Shown here piece by piece: positions 44,728 to 53,846 of a stretch of 64,000 bases of DNA. Origin of the DNA: Azoarcus sp. Aa7 (lineage in GTDB: Bacteria; Pseudomonadota; Gammaproteobacteria; Burkholderiales; Rhodocyclaceae); assembly GCF_014822185.1 (NCBI RefSeq), contig NZ_QVLR01000009.1, forward strand, positions 62,001 to 126,000. The letters are read 5' to 3'. Below the pieces are notes generated by a model. It searched no databases. It was not told the DNA's origin and saw nothing but the letters and a program-made list of their open reading frames with translations. The stretch's first letter is position 1, and the number at the start of each line of letters is the position of its first letter. The position numbers and the translations under genes were made by a program.

Positions 44728-46437
44728 ATGGTGCTGAGTGGAGCAGAAATTGTAATCAGGTGTCTGCAGGAAGAAAAGGTCGATTACGTCTTCGGCTATC
44801 CCGGCGGCGCGGTACTCTACATCTATGACGCGCTGTTCAATCAGGACAAGGTGCGCCACGTGCTGGTGCGCCACGAACAGGCCGCCGTGCATGCCGCGGA
44901 CGGCTACGCCCGCAGCACCGAGAACGTCGGCGTCGCGCTCGTGACCTCCGGCCCCGGCGCCACCAATGCCGTCACCGGTATCGCCACCGCCTACTGCGAC
45001 TCGATCCCGATGGTCATCATCAGCGGCCAGGTTCCGACCGCCGCGATCGGCCAGGACGCGTTCCAGGAAGTCGACACCGTCGGCATCACCCGTCCCTGCG
45101 TGAAGCACAACTTCCTCGTCAAGGACGTGCGCGACATCGCCGCGACGATCAAGAAGGCCTTCTACCTCGCGAAGACCGGTCGCCCGGGCCCGGTGCTGGT
45201 CGACATCCCGAAGGATGTGAGCGCACACAAGTGCGAATTCGAGTACCCGAAAGAGGTCTCGATGCGCTCGTACAACCCGGTCGTGAAGGGCCACCAGGGC
45301 CAGATCCGCAAGGCCGTGCAACTGCTGCTCGAAGCCAAGCGCCCGATGATCTACACCGGCGGCGGCGTGGTCCTCGCGAACGCGGCCGAACAGCTCACCA
45401 AGCTCACGCGCATGCTGGGCTTCCCGATCACGAACACGCTGATGGGGCTGGGCGGCTATCCCGCCAGCGACCGCCAGTACCTCGGCATGCCCGGCATGCA
45501 CGGCACCTACGAAGCGAACATGGCGATGCACTACAGCGACGTGCTGCTCGCCGTCGGCGCCCGCTTCGACGACCGCGTGATCGGCAATCCGGACCACTTC
45601 GCCGAAGAGCCGCGCAAGATCATCCACGTCGACATCGACCCGTCGTCGATCTCGAAGCGCGTGCGGGTCGACGTGCCCATCGTCGGCGACCTCAAGGATG
45701 TGCTCGAGGAGATGATCCGCCAGCTCGAGGCCAATGCCGCCCGCCCGAACCCCGACACGCTCGGCTCGTGGTGGAAGCAGGTCGATGAGTGGCGCAGCCG
45801 CGAGTGCATGAAGTACAAAAATTCGGACGAGATCATCAAGCCGCAGTTCGTGATCCAGAAACTGTGGGAAGTCACCGGCGGCGAAGCGATCGTCACCTCG
45901 GACGTCGGCCAGCACCAGATGTGGGCCTCGCAGTACTACCGCTTCGACAAGCCGCGTCGCTGGCTGAACTCGGGCGGCCTCGGCACGATGGGCGTGGGCC
46001 TGCCCTACGCGATGGGTGCCCAGCTCGCGCACCCGGGCGCGCAGGTCGCGTGCGTGACCGGCGAGGCCTCGATCCAGATGAACATCCAGGAACTGTCGAC
46101 CTGCAAGCAGTTCCGCCTGCCGATCAAGATCTGCAACCTGAACAACCGCTACCTCGGCATGGTGCGCCAGTGGCAGCAGCTCTTCCACGGCGAGCGCTAT
46201 TCCGAGTCCTATATGGACTCGTTGCCCGACTTCGCGAAGCTGGCCGAGGCCTACGGCCACGTGGGCCTGCGCATCGACCGCCCGTCGGACGTCGAGGGCG
46301 CGCTGCGCGAGGCCTTCGCACGCAAGAACGATCTGGTATTCCTCGACTTCCAGATCGACCAGACCGAAAACGTGTACCCCATGGTTCAGGGCGGCAAGGG
46401 GCTCACCGAGATGATCCTGTCCGCCGAAGACCTGTAA
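44728..46437 (+). CDS. ilvB: acetolactate synthase, large (catalytic) subunit
   Basis: A ThDP- and FAD-dependent enzyme that makes acetolactate or acetohydroxybutyrate from pyruvate for branched-chain amino acids. The 569-residue protein has the ThDP glutamate in VRHEQAAVHAADGYAR, SGPGATNAVTGIATAY, the FAD region and the C-terminal NNRYLGMVRQWQ. The cofactor-binding GDGS is here GEAS (VTGEASIQMNIQEL), so the metal Asp is Glu. The ribosome site is weak (GAG). ilvH and ilvC follow. Confidence 0.95.
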   Translation: MVLSGAEIVIRCLQEEKVDYVFGYPGGAVLYIYDALFNQDKVRHVLVRHEQAAVHAADGYARSTENVGVALVTSGPGATNAVTGIATAYCDSIPMVIISGQVPTAAIGQDAFQEVDTVGITRPCVKHNFLVKDVRDIAATIKKAFYLAKTGRPGPVLVDIPKDVSAHKCEFEYPKEVSMRSYNPVVKGHQGQIRKAVQLLLEAKRPMIYTGGGVVLANAAEQLTKLTRMLGFPITNTLMGLGGYPASDRQYLGMPGMHGTYEANMAMHYSDVLLAVGARFDDRVIGNPDHFAEEPRKIIHVDIDPSSISKRVRVDVPIVGDLKDVLEEMIRQLEANAARPNPDTLGSWWKQVDEWRSRECMKYKNSDEIIKPQFVIQKLWEVTGGEAIVTSDVGQHQMWASQYYRFDKPRRWLNSGGLGTMGVGLPYAMGAQLAHPGAQVACVTGEASIQMNIQELSTCKQFRLPIKICNLNNRYLGMVRQWQQLFHGERYSESYMDSLPDFAKLAEAYGHVGLRIDRPSDVEGALREAFARKNDLVFLDFQIDQTENVYPMVQGGKGLTEMILSAEDL

Positions 46438-46457
46438 GCATCGACCAGAGACACACC

Positions 46458-46949
46458 ATGAGACACGTCATCTCCCTGCTGATCGAGAACGAATCTGGCG
46501 CCCTGTCGCGCGTGTCGGGCCTGTTTTCAGCCCGCGGCTACAACATCGAATCCCTGACCGTCGCGCCGACCGAGGACGCCTCGATGTCGCGCATGACCAT
46601 CGTCACCACCGGATCGGACGACATCATCGAACAGATCACCAAGCAGCTGAACAAGCTGGTCGAAGTGGTCAAGGTCGTCGATATCTCTGAGGCCGCGCAC
46701 ATCGAGCGCGAGCTGATGCTCACCAAGGTCCGCGCAACCGGCAAGGACCGCGAGGAGATGAAGCGCATGGCGGAGATCTTCCGCGCGCGCATCATCGACG
46801 TTACCGACACGTCCTACGTCATCGAACTGACCGGCAACCAGTCGAAGCTCGATGCCTTCATCAGCGCCATCGACCCGGCGCTGGTCCTGGAAACGGTGCG
46901 CTCCGGCGTCTGCGGCGTCGGCCGCGGCGACCGCATCCTGAAGGTCTGA
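46458..46949 (+). CDS. ilvH: acetolactate synthase, small (regulatory) subunit
   Basis: Regulates the catalytic subunit and confers feedback inhibition by valine. The 163-residue protein begins with the ACT domain ([20 protein letters not shown], then [19 protein letters not shown]), with the asparagine of the valine site, and a C-terminal domain with [20 protein letters not shown] and the final [11 protein letters not shown]. The start lies 20 bases after the ilvB stop. Confidence 0.96.
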   Translation: MRHVISLLIENESGALSRVSGLFSARGYNIESLTVAPTEDASMSRMTIVTTGSDDIIEQITKQLNKLVEVVKVVDISEAAHIERELMLTKVRATGKDREEMKRMAEIFRARIIDVTDTSYVIELTGNQSKLDAFISAIDPALVLETVRSGVCGVGRGDRILKV

Positions 46950-47065
46950 CCTCCGGCCGCAGGACACCCTTCCGGGCAAGCACCCAACCGTTTGCGACCG
47001 GCACGCCCGCCCTTATCATGGCGGCGGCCGGGCAACATCCCCACCGAAAGCGAAAAAGGAAAAGC

Positions 47066-48082
47066 ATGAAAGTCTATTACGACAAGGACGCCGACCTCTC
47101 CCTCATCAAGGGCAAGAAGATCAGCATCATCGGCTACGGCTCGCAGGGCCACGCTCACGCCCAGAACCTGAAGGAATCCGGCTGCAAGATCACCGTCGGC
47201 CTGCGCAAGGACGGCGCGTCGTGGAAGAAGGCCGAAGCGGCCGGCCTCAAGGTCGAGGAAGTCGCCAAGGCGGTCAAGGGCGCCGACGTCGTGATGATCC
47301 TGCTGCCGGACGAGAACATCCCGGGCGTGTATTACAACGACATCGAGCCGAACATCAAGAAGGGTGCAACGCTCGCCTTCGCGCACGGCTTCAACGTGCA
47401 TTACAACCAGGTCGTCCCGCGTGAAGATCTGGACGTGATCATGGTCGCCCCCAAGGGCCCCGGCCACACCGTGCGTTCGGAGTACCTCAAGGGCGGCGGC
47501 GTTCCCTCGCTGATCGCGGTGCATCAGGACCGCTCGGGCAAGGCCAAGGACATCGCGCTGTCGTACGCTGCAGCCAACGGCGGCACCAAGGGCGGCGTGA
47601 TCGAGACCAACTTCCGCGAAGAGACCGAGACCGACCTGTTCGGCGAGCAGGCCGTGCTGTGCGGCGGTGCCGTCGAACTGGTGAAGATGGGCTTCGAGAC
47701 GCTGACCGAAGCGGGCTACGCGCCGGAAATGGCCTACTTCGAGTGCCTGCACGAACTGAAGCTGATCGTCGACCTGATGTACGAGGGCGGCATCGCGAAC
47801 ATGAACTACTCGATCTCGAACAACGCCGAGTACGGCGAGTACGTGACCGGTCCCGAAGTCATCAACGCCGCTTCGCGCGAAGCCATGCGCGCCGCCCTGA
47901 AGCGCATTCAGACCGGCGAATACGCCAAGATGTTCATCCAGGAAGGCAAGACCAACTACCCGTCGATGACGGCGCGTCGTCGCCTCAACGCCGCCCACCC
48001 GATCGAGCAGGTCGGTGGACAGCTGCGCGACATGATGCCGTGGATCAAGAAGAACAAGCTGGTCGACCAGTCGAAGAACTGA
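47066..48082 (+). CDS. ilvC: ketol-acid reductoisomerase, class I
   Basis: Isomerises and reduces acetolactate with NADPH and Mg2+. The 338-residue class I enzyme has the Rossmann motif [15 protein letters not shown], then [12 protein letters not shown] with the NADPH-selecting Arg and Ser, [15 protein letters not shown], the metal residues in [21 protein letters not shown] in pieces, and the [16 protein letters not shown] helix. AAAAAGGA precedes ATG 47066 by five bases; a longer in-frame start is rejected. Confidence 0.97.
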   Translation: MKVYYDKDADLSLIKGKKISIIGYGSQGHAHAQNLKESGCKITVGLRKDGASWKKAEAAGLKVEEVAKAVKGADVVMILLPDENIPGVYYNDIEPNIKKGATLAFAHGFNVHYNQVVPREDLDVIMVAPKGPGHTVRSEYLKGGGVPSLIAVHQDRSGKAKDIALSYAAANGGTKGGVIETNFREETETDLFGEQAVLCGGAVELVKMGFETLTEAGYAPEMAYFECLHELKLIVDLMYEGGIANMNYSISNNAEYGEYVTGPEVINAASREAMRAALKRIQTGEYAKMFIQEGKTNYPSMTARRRLNAAHPIEQVGGQLRDMMPWIKKNKLVDQSKN

Positions 48083-48098
48083 GCCGCATCGGCATAAC

Positions 48099-48136
48099 AG
48101 GCCGGGCTGCGCCGTGCGCGCGGGCCCGGCCTTTTT
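48099..48136 (+). terminator. rho-independent terminator after ilvC
   Basis: A 9-bp stem (AGGCCGGGC, 48100-48108, with GCCCGGCCT, 48124-48132) is followed by TTTTT (48132-48136). Only 15 bases separate it from the psd start codon at 48152, so part of psd expression would depend on read-through. Confidence 0.8.
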
Positions 48137-48151
48137 CATATCGGGTACGCC

Positions 48152-48802
48152 ATGTCCAACAGCAACTATCCTCATCCCATCCTGGCACGCGAAGGCTGGC
48201 CGTTCATCGCGATCGCGCTGGTCGTGGTGCTGGTGATCAACACCTCGGCCGGTTTCGCCTGGGCCCTGCCCTTCTGGATCGTGTTCGCGTTCGTCGTGCA
48301 GTTCTTCCGCGACCCGCCCCGCCCGATCCCGCAAGGCGCCAAGGATGTCCTGTCGCCGGCCGACGGCCGCATCGTGGCGATCGAGCCGGTGCGCGACCCC
48401 TATCTCGACCGCGACTGCGTGAAGATCAGCGTATTCATGAACGTCTTCAACGTCCATTCGAACCGCATTCCCGTCGACGGCGAAGTCAAGCAGCGCTGGT
48501 ACAACGCAGGACGCTTCGTGAACGCCGCGCTCGACAAGGCCTCGGTCGAGAATGAACGCAACGCCCTGCACCTGGTCACGCGCGACGGCCAGGACGTGAC
48601 CTGCGTACAGGTCGCCGGCCTCGTTGCACGCCGCATCCTGTGCTACGTCGAACCGGGCGCCAAGGTCGCGCGCGGGCAGCGCTACGGCTTCATCCGCTTC
48701 GGCTCGCGCGTCGACCTCTACCTGCCGCCGGGAACGCGTGCGCGCGTGACGATCGGCGACAAGGTCTCGGCCTCGAGCACCGTCCTCGCCGAACTGCCCT
48801 GA
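48152..48802 (+). CDS. psd: phosphatidylserine decarboxylase proenzyme (short type)
   Basis: Decarboxylates phosphatidylserine to phosphatidylethanolamine in the inner membrane. The 216-residue proenzyme has an N-terminal hydrophobic segment (about 17-50), [24 protein letters not shown] with the conserved His, and the self-cleavage site at Gly184-Ser185 ([11 protein letters not shown]), where Ser185 becomes the pyruvoyl group. It belongs to the short archaetidylserine-like group. pssA follows 103 bases later. Confidence 0.95.
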   Translation: MSNSNYPHPILAREGWPFIAIALVVVLVINTSAGFAWALPFWIVFAFVVQFFRDPPRPIPQGAKDVLSPADGRIVAIEPVRDPYLDRDCVKISVFMNVFNVHSNRIPVDGEVKQRWYNAGRFVNAALDKASVENERNALHLVTRDGQDVTCVQVAGLVARRILCYVEPGAKVARGQRYGFIRFGSRVDLYLPPGTRARVTIGDKVSASSTVLAELP

Positions 48803-48905
48803 TCGCCCGCCTCCGACGGGGTGGTCATCCCGGCCACCCCGCGCTGCGTTAGAATCGGCAACCGGCCACCACGCGCACCCGCCCTGCGCAGGAACGTCAT
48901 ATTCC

Positions 48906-49709
48906 ATGCCACTGATCTCGAACGAAAAACGCCGCCGCGGCATCTACATCCTGCCCAATCTATTCACCACCGCTGCCCTGTTCGCCGGCTTCTATGCGAT
49001 CGTGCAGGCGATGAATCAACGCTTCGAGGTGGCGGCCGTGGCGATCTTCGTTGCCATGGTGCTCGACGGCCTGGACGGCCGCGTCGCGCGCCTGACGCGC
49101 ACGCAGAGCGCCTTCGGCGCCGAATACGACTCGCTGTCCGACATGGTGTCGTTCGGCGCGGCCCCCGCGCTGGTGGTGTACGAATGGGCGCTCAAGGACA
49201 CCGGGAAATTCGGCTGGATCGCGGCCTTCATCTATTGCGCGGGCGCCGCGCTGCGCCTGGCCCGTTTCAATACCAACATCGACGTCATCGACAAGCGCTT
49301 CTTCCAGGGCCTGCCGAGTCCGGCAGCGGCCGCGCTGGTGGCCGGCCTGGTGTGGGTCGTCACCGACCTGGGGCTCGCCGGCCAGGACGTGCGCTGGCTT
49401 GCCGGCATGCTCACGATCTTCGCGGGCGTGTCGATGGTCAGCAACGTGCTGTTCTGGAGCGGCAAGGACATCAACCTGCGCAAGAGCGTGCCCTTCATCG
49501 TCGTGATCGCGCTGGTGATGGCGTTCGCGCTGGTATCCAGCTACCCGCCGGGGGTGCTCTTCGGGCTCTTCCTGGTCTACGCCGGCTCCGGCTACGTCGT
49601 GTACGTGATGCGCTGGATGAAGAAACGGCGCGCGGGCGCGAGCCCCGCCGCGCCCGCGCCGGAGGCCGCTGGCAGCGCCGAGGACGAAGCGGACTCCACT
49701 CCGAAGTAG
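48906..49709 (+). CDS. pssA: CDP-diacylglycerol-serine O-phosphatidyltransferase
   Basis: Makes phosphatidylserine from CDP-diacylglycerol and serine in the membrane. The 267-residue polytopic protein has ILPNLFTTAALFAGFYAIV and the full CDP-alcohol signature D54, D57-G58, A61-R62, G71, D75, D79 within DGLDGRVARLTRTQSAFGAEYDS. A charged C-terminal tail (ASPAAPAPEAAGSAEDEAD) follows the last helix. It supplies the substrate of Psd just upstream. Confidence 0.95.
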   Translation: MPLISNEKRRRGIYILPNLFTTAALFAGFYAIVQAMNQRFEVAAVAIFVAMVLDGLDGRVARLTRTQSAFGAEYDSLSDMVSFGAAPALVVYEWALKDTGKFGWIAAFIYCAGAALRLARFNTNIDVIDKRFFQGLPSPAAAALVAGLVWVVTDLGLAGQDVRWLAGMLTIFAGVSMVSNVLFWSGKDINLRKSVPFIVVIALVMAFALVSSYPPGVLFGLFLVYAGSGYVVYVMRWMKKRRAGASPAAPAPEAAGSAEDEADSTPK

Positions 49710-49790
49710 ACTCGGCATGGCGGCGGACGCCCGGACGTCCGCCTGCCCTCCCCGCCCGCATCCGCGGGCCGGGACGCCCGTCTCCCGGGC

Positions 49791-49829
49791 CTTCACGAAT
49801 TCTTCACCAGGTCTTGAGCGCCGCTTGAC
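49791..49829 (+). promoter_or_regulatory. four-fold 11-bp-spaced operator array upstream of YejM-like paralogue 2
   Basis: Half-sites CTTCAC (49791), CTTCAC (49802), CTTGAG (49813) and CTTGAC (49824) are each separated by exactly five bases. The array ends 45 bases before the start codon at 49875. The pattern is that of an OmpR-family operator and matches the array at 4667-4705. The regulator encoded at 51802-52473 is the natural candidate. Confidence 0.7.
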
Positions 49830-49874
49830 GGCCGGACTGCGAGCATCCTCGCCTGCCCGCATCCGGAGTCCTGC

Positions 49875-51755
49875 ATGTCCGCCCTGCCCTCATCGCGCAA
49901 GCTCAACGCCTACTTCCTGATCACCTGGCTGGTGGCGCTCGTGCAGCTGTTGTCGCAGCAGGGCGCGGGCGACTACGCAAGCCCCGCGGTGGCCGGATGG
50001 ACGCTCGCAGCGACGCTGTCCTACGCCTTCATGTACCTGCTGCCGAGCGTCGCGATCGGACACGCGCTGCGCACGCTGCTGGCCAGCCGCAAGACGTTTC
50101 GACGCGGGCCGGCGATCCTCGGCACGACGATGATCGTGCTGACGGGGCTCACGCAGGTGCTGCTCTTCTCGGACCGCGTGATCCACGAGATGTACGGCTT
50201 CCACATCAACGGCTTCGTCGTGAATCTGGTGTTCACGCCGGGCGGCATCGCCTCGCTCGGCGCCAGCCGCAGCACCGAAATCACCGCCGGCGCGATCATC
50301 CTCGCGCTGTGTGCGCTGCAGGCGGCGGCGTGGGTGTGGGTGGCGCGGCGCGGCACGAGCGCAGGCGGGTGGAGGCTGCGCGGGGCGTGGGCGCTCGCGC
50401 TGTTCTTCGTGCTGACCACCGGCGAGCGCATCGCCTACGGCTACAGCGAGATGTCGAACTACCAGCCCATCCTGTTCGCCAGCGAGCGTTTCCCGCTGTA
50501 TCAGCCGCTGACCTTCCGCAACTTCGCGCAGAACCTGGGCTTCAAGGTGGATCAGGCCACCGCGCGCAGCATGCAAGTGCGCGAAGAGAGCCTGAGCTAT
50601 CCGCAGCAGCCGCTGCGCGTGAAGGCGCCGGAGAAGCCCATGAACATCGTGTGGCTGGTCGCCGAGTCGCTGCGCTTCGATATGCTCGACCCGAAGATCA
50701 TGCCGCGCCTGTGGACGTTCTCGAACGACGCCGTGCGCCTGGAAAAGCACTTCAGCGGCGGCAACATGACACAGATGGGCGTGTTCTCGATGTTCTACGG
50801 CCTGTACGGCAACTACTGGTTCCCGATGCTGGCCGCGCGCCGCGCGCCGGTGCTGATGGACGTGCTGCAGCAGCAGAACTACCAGTTCAGCCTGAACACG
50901 AGCCAGCGCTTCACCTACCCCGCCTTCGACAAGACGGTGTTCGCCAACATGCGGCCGGAAGACCTGCACCCGCTCGAAGGCGGCGCGCCGGCCTGGCAGC
51001 GCGACGTGCGCAACATCGACGGGCTGATCGACTTCATCGACCGGCGCGATCCGGCCCGGCCATTCATGACGTACATGTTCTTCGAGTCGACGCACGCGAA
51101 CTACGACTATCCGCCCGAGGCCGAGATCGCCACCCCGGTGCTGCAGGACTTCAACTACCTGACAGCGGACTTCGGCGCGCAGATCGGGCAGATCAAGAAC
51201 CGCTACATCAACGCGGCGCATCATGTCGACAGCCAGATCGGGCGCATGATCGACCACCTGCAGAAGCGCGGCCTGCTCGACGACACCATCGTGATCGTGC
51301 TCGGCGATCACGGCGAGGAGTTCATGGAGCGCAGCCGCTGGGGTCACAGCGCGGAGTTCAACCGCTTCCAGACGAGCACGCCGGCGGTCATCCGCGTGCC
51401 CGGCCACGCGCCGCGCGTCGTCGCCGGCATCACCAGCCACCTGGACATTCCCGCTACCCTGATGCCGCTGCTGGGAGTACAGAATCCCGTTGAGGACTAC
51501 TCGCTGGGCCACGATCTGCTCGCGCCGGATTTTCACCGCGACTACGCCGTGGCCGCAGACTGGAACCGACTCGCCTACATCGGCGACGACTACAAGGTGA
51601 CTTTCCCGGTCAATGCGATCGGCGCCGTGCGCAACGAGGCGACCGACGGCGATGATCGCCCGCTCGCCAGCGCGGACGAGGCGATCGCATCGATTCGCTC
51701 GGCGATGGTCGAGATCATGGCGAATCTGGCGCGATTCAGCCGACACCGCGGATAA
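49875..51755 (+). CDS. YejM-like (DUF3413-type) membrane sulfatase-fold protein, paralogue 2
   Basis: A 626-residue inner-membrane protein with about five N-terminal transmembrane helices (to about 190) and a periplasmic alkaline-phosphatase-fold domain: LVAESLRFDML, SGGNMTQMGVFSMFYGLYG with candidate nucleophile Thr299, FFESTHANY, NAAHHVD and GDHGEEF (477-483). It is clearly homologous along its length to 2742-4604. The two may sense or modify lipids or lipopolysaccharide. It is followed after 46 bases by a response regulator and kinase, probably in one operon, under the array at 49791-49829. Confidence 0.82.
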   Translation: MSALPSSRKLNAYFLITWLVALVQLLSQQGAGDYASPAVAGWTLAATLSYAFMYLLPSVAIGHALRTLLASRKTFRRGPAILGTTMIVLTGLTQVLLFSDRVIHEMYGFHINGFVVNLVFTPGGIASLGASRSTEITAGAIILALCALQAAAWVWVARRGTSAGGWRLRGAWALALFFVLTTGERIAYGYSEMSNYQPILFASERFPLYQPLTFRNFAQNLGFKVDQATARSMQVREESLSYPQQPLRVKAPEKPMNIVWLVAESLRFDMLDPKIMPRLWTFSNDAVRLEKHFSGGNMTQMGVFSMFYGLYGNYWFPMLAARRAPVLMDVLQQQNYQFSLNTSQRFTYPAFDKTVFANMRPEDLHPLEGGAPAWQRDVRNIDGLIDFIDRRDPARPFMTYMFFESTHANYDYPPEAEIATPVLQDFNYLTADFGAQIGQIKNRYINAAHHVDSQIGRMIDHLQKRGLLDDTIVIVLGDHGEEFMERSRWGHSAEFNRFQTSTPAVIRVPGHAPRVVAGITSHLDIPATLMPLLGVQNPVEDYSLGHDLLAPDFHRDYAVAADWNRLAYIGDDYKVTFPVNAIGAVRNEATDGDDRPLASADEAIASIRSAMVEIMANLARFSRHRG

Positions 51756-51801
51756 TGCAGAGGGCGTGACGTCCCGCGTCCGACTGGAGACTGGAATCCG
51801 C

Positions 51802-52473
51802 ATGCGGCTACTGTTGGTGGAAGACAACCGCGACATTCTTGCGAATCTCGCGGATTACCTCGCGCTGAAGGGCTACGAGGTGGATTGCGCGCAGGACGGG
51901 CTGACCGGCCTGCATCTCGCCGCGACCCAGCAGTACGACCTGATCGTGCTCGACGTGATGCTGCCCGGCATGGACGGCTTCACGCTGTGCCAGCGCCTGC
52001 GCGACAGCGAGCGCAGCCACGTGCCGGTCATCATGCTGACCGCGCGCGACACGCTCGACGACCGGCTGCAGGGCTTCCGCACCGGCGCGGACGACTACCT
52101 GACCAAACCCTTCGCCCTGTCCGAACTGGCGGCCCGCATCGCCGCGGTGCTCAAGCGCAGCCGGGGCGGCGGTCGGCGCGTACTCGGCGTCGCGGACCTG
52201 CAGTTCGACCTCGACACGCTCGCGGTCACGCGCGCCGGGCAGACCCTGCACGTCGGGCCGATCGGTCTGAAGCTCCTCGAACTGCTGATGCAGAAGAGCC
52301 CCAGCGTCGTCCGGCGCGAGGCACTCGAGAGCGCGCTATGGGGCGATTCGCCCCCCGACAGCGACAGCCTGCGCAGCCACATCCACACACTGCGGCAGCA
52401 GATCGACAAACCCTTCGGCTCCCCGCTGCTGCATACCGTGCACGGGGTCGGCTACCGGCTGGCCTCGGCCTAG
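51802..52473 (+). CDS. OmpR-family response regulator
   Basis: A 223-residue regulator: receiver (MRLLLVEDNRDILANLADYL, LIVLDVMLPGMDGF with phosphoacceptor Asp, MLTARD, LTKPFALSEL) and winged helix (IGLKLLELLMQKSP, SLRSHIHTLRQQID, VHGVGYRL). The recognition segment contains SLRSHIHTLRQ. It lies in the YejM-like paralogue 2 operon, whose promoter has an OmpR-type array, so autoregulation is likely. No SD of note is seen (ACTGGAATCCGC). Confidence 0.92.
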   Translation: MRLLLVEDNRDILANLADYLALKGYEVDCAQDGLTGLHLAATQQYDLIVLDVMLPGMDGFTLCQRLRDSERSHVPVIMLTARDTLDDRLQGFRTGADDYLTKPFALSELAARIAAVLKRSRGGGRRVLGVADLQFDLDTLAVTRAGQTLHVGPIGLKLLELLMQKSPSVVRREALESALWGDSPPDSDSLRSHIHTLRQQIDKPFGSPLLHTVHGVGYRLASA

Positions 52474-52541
52474 GCCCGGAATGAAGCGCTCCGGCGAAAC
52501 CCCGCGCGCATTTCCGCCCGCATCGCAGCGAAATAGCTGAC

Positions 52542-53810
52542 ATGACGGCACCGCAGAGCCTCGCGTCGCGCATCGTCGCGGCTTTCGTCCTGATGGCCGC
52601 CGTCGTTGCGGGCGTCTTCGCGCTGATCGTCGTCAACGCGATCGACATGGTGGAAACCCGCCTCGTCAGCGATGCGATGAACCGCCAGCTCGATTTCATC
52701 ATCGAGGAATCGGACGAGGGACGGTTTCCGGCGCTCGGCCCCGGTCTGGACCTGTATGTCGCACCGGTCGGCGCGAGTGCCTCGCTGCCCGCATGGCTCG
52801 CCCCGCTGCAGGAAGGGCTGCATGAAACCGAGAACGACGACGAGGCCTATCACGTGCTGGTGCGCGACCGCAGCGGCAAGCGCCATGTCCTCGTGCTCGA
52901 CCAGGAGGACTTCGAGCGGCGCGAGACCATGCTGTTCGTCGCGGTCACCGCCGGAGTCGTGATTTCCATCCTCGCCGCGGCCGTGCTCGGCCGGGCGCTC
53001 GCCCGCACGGTGATCTCGCCGGTCGTGCGCCTGTCGGGCCAAGTGCAGCACCGCGACCAGCTGCTGCCGCTCGCACCGCCACTCGCCGCCGAATACGCAG
53101 AGGACGAGGTCGGCAAGCTCGCCGCGGCGTTCGACGAGACGCTCGGAAGCCTGCGCGCGGCGCTGGAACGCGAACAGCTCTTCACCAGCGATGTGAGTCA
53201 CGAGCTGCGCACGCCGCTGATGGTGATCGCCAGCTCCTGCGAACTGCTCGAGGCGCAGGAACTGGCATCGCCACAGCGCGCACAGGTCGAACGTATCGCC
53301 CGCGCCTGCGCGGAGATGCAGGAGCTGGTAGAGACGTTCCTGGGCCTCGCGCGCGCGCCGCAGGAGCGCGGCACGAAGCTCGCCGGCACCTCGCTCGCCG
53401 CTGTGGCGTCCGAGCAGCTGCACCGTTGGCAACCCGAGGCGGCAGCGCGCGGCCTCGCGCTGGATCTCGTCAGCGAGAGCGCGGACGACGGGGTCTATCC
53501 GGCCCCCCTGTTGCGCGCGGTGCTGACGAACCTCGTGCGCAACGCGATCCACTACACCGATGACGGCTTCGTGCGCGTGGTGCTGCGCGATGGCGGCTTT
53601 TCGGTGCTCGATTCCGGCGTAGGGATTCCTGAGGCGGAGCGGGCGTTGGTGTTCCGGTCGTTCGCGCGCGGGGGCAGCACGCGCGGGGACGGCATCGGCA
53701 TCGGACTGTCGCTGGTGCAGCGCATCTGCGACCGGCAGGGGTGGCGGATCACCCTGTCTCCCCGCGAAGGCTGCGGCTGCGAGTTTCGCGTCGAGCTGCG
53801 CACCTCGTGA
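52542..53810 (+). CDS. sensor histidine kinase
   Basis: A 422-residue kinase. Transmembrane segment 1 (about 13-33), a periplasmic sensor of about 100 residues that is acidic (ETENDDEAYHVL), segment 2 (about 130-152), a HAMP-like linker and the H-box FTSDVSHELRTPLMVIAS follow. The ATPase domain has NLVRNAIHYTDDGF, DSGVGIPEAE and GDGIGIGLSLV. An acidic periplasmic patch is a feature of PhoQ-like cation or peptide sensors, though this is inference. It is the partner of 51802-52473. Confidence 0.9.
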   Translation: MTAPQSLASRIVAAFVLMAAVVAGVFALIVVNAIDMVETRLVSDAMNRQLDFIIEESDEGRFPALGPGLDLYVAPVGASASLPAWLAPLQEGLHETENDDEAYHVLVRDRSGKRHVLVLDQEDFERRETMLFVAVTAGVVISILAAAVLGRALARTVISPVVRLSGQVQHRDQLLPLAPPLAAEYAEDEVGKLAAAFDETLGSLRAALEREQLFTSDVSHELRTPLMVIASSCELLEAQELASPQRAQVERIARACAEMQELVETFLGLARAPQERGTKLAGTSLAAVASEQLHRWQPEAAARGLALDLVSESADDGVYPAPLLRAVLTNLVRNAIHYTDDGFVRVVLRDGGFSVLDSGVGIPEAERALVFRSFARGGSTRGDGIGIGLSLVQRICDRQGWRITLSPREGCGCEFRVELRTS

Positions 53811-53846
53811 GGCGAATGCCGGACCGCCGTGGCGGCCGGCGGCCGC

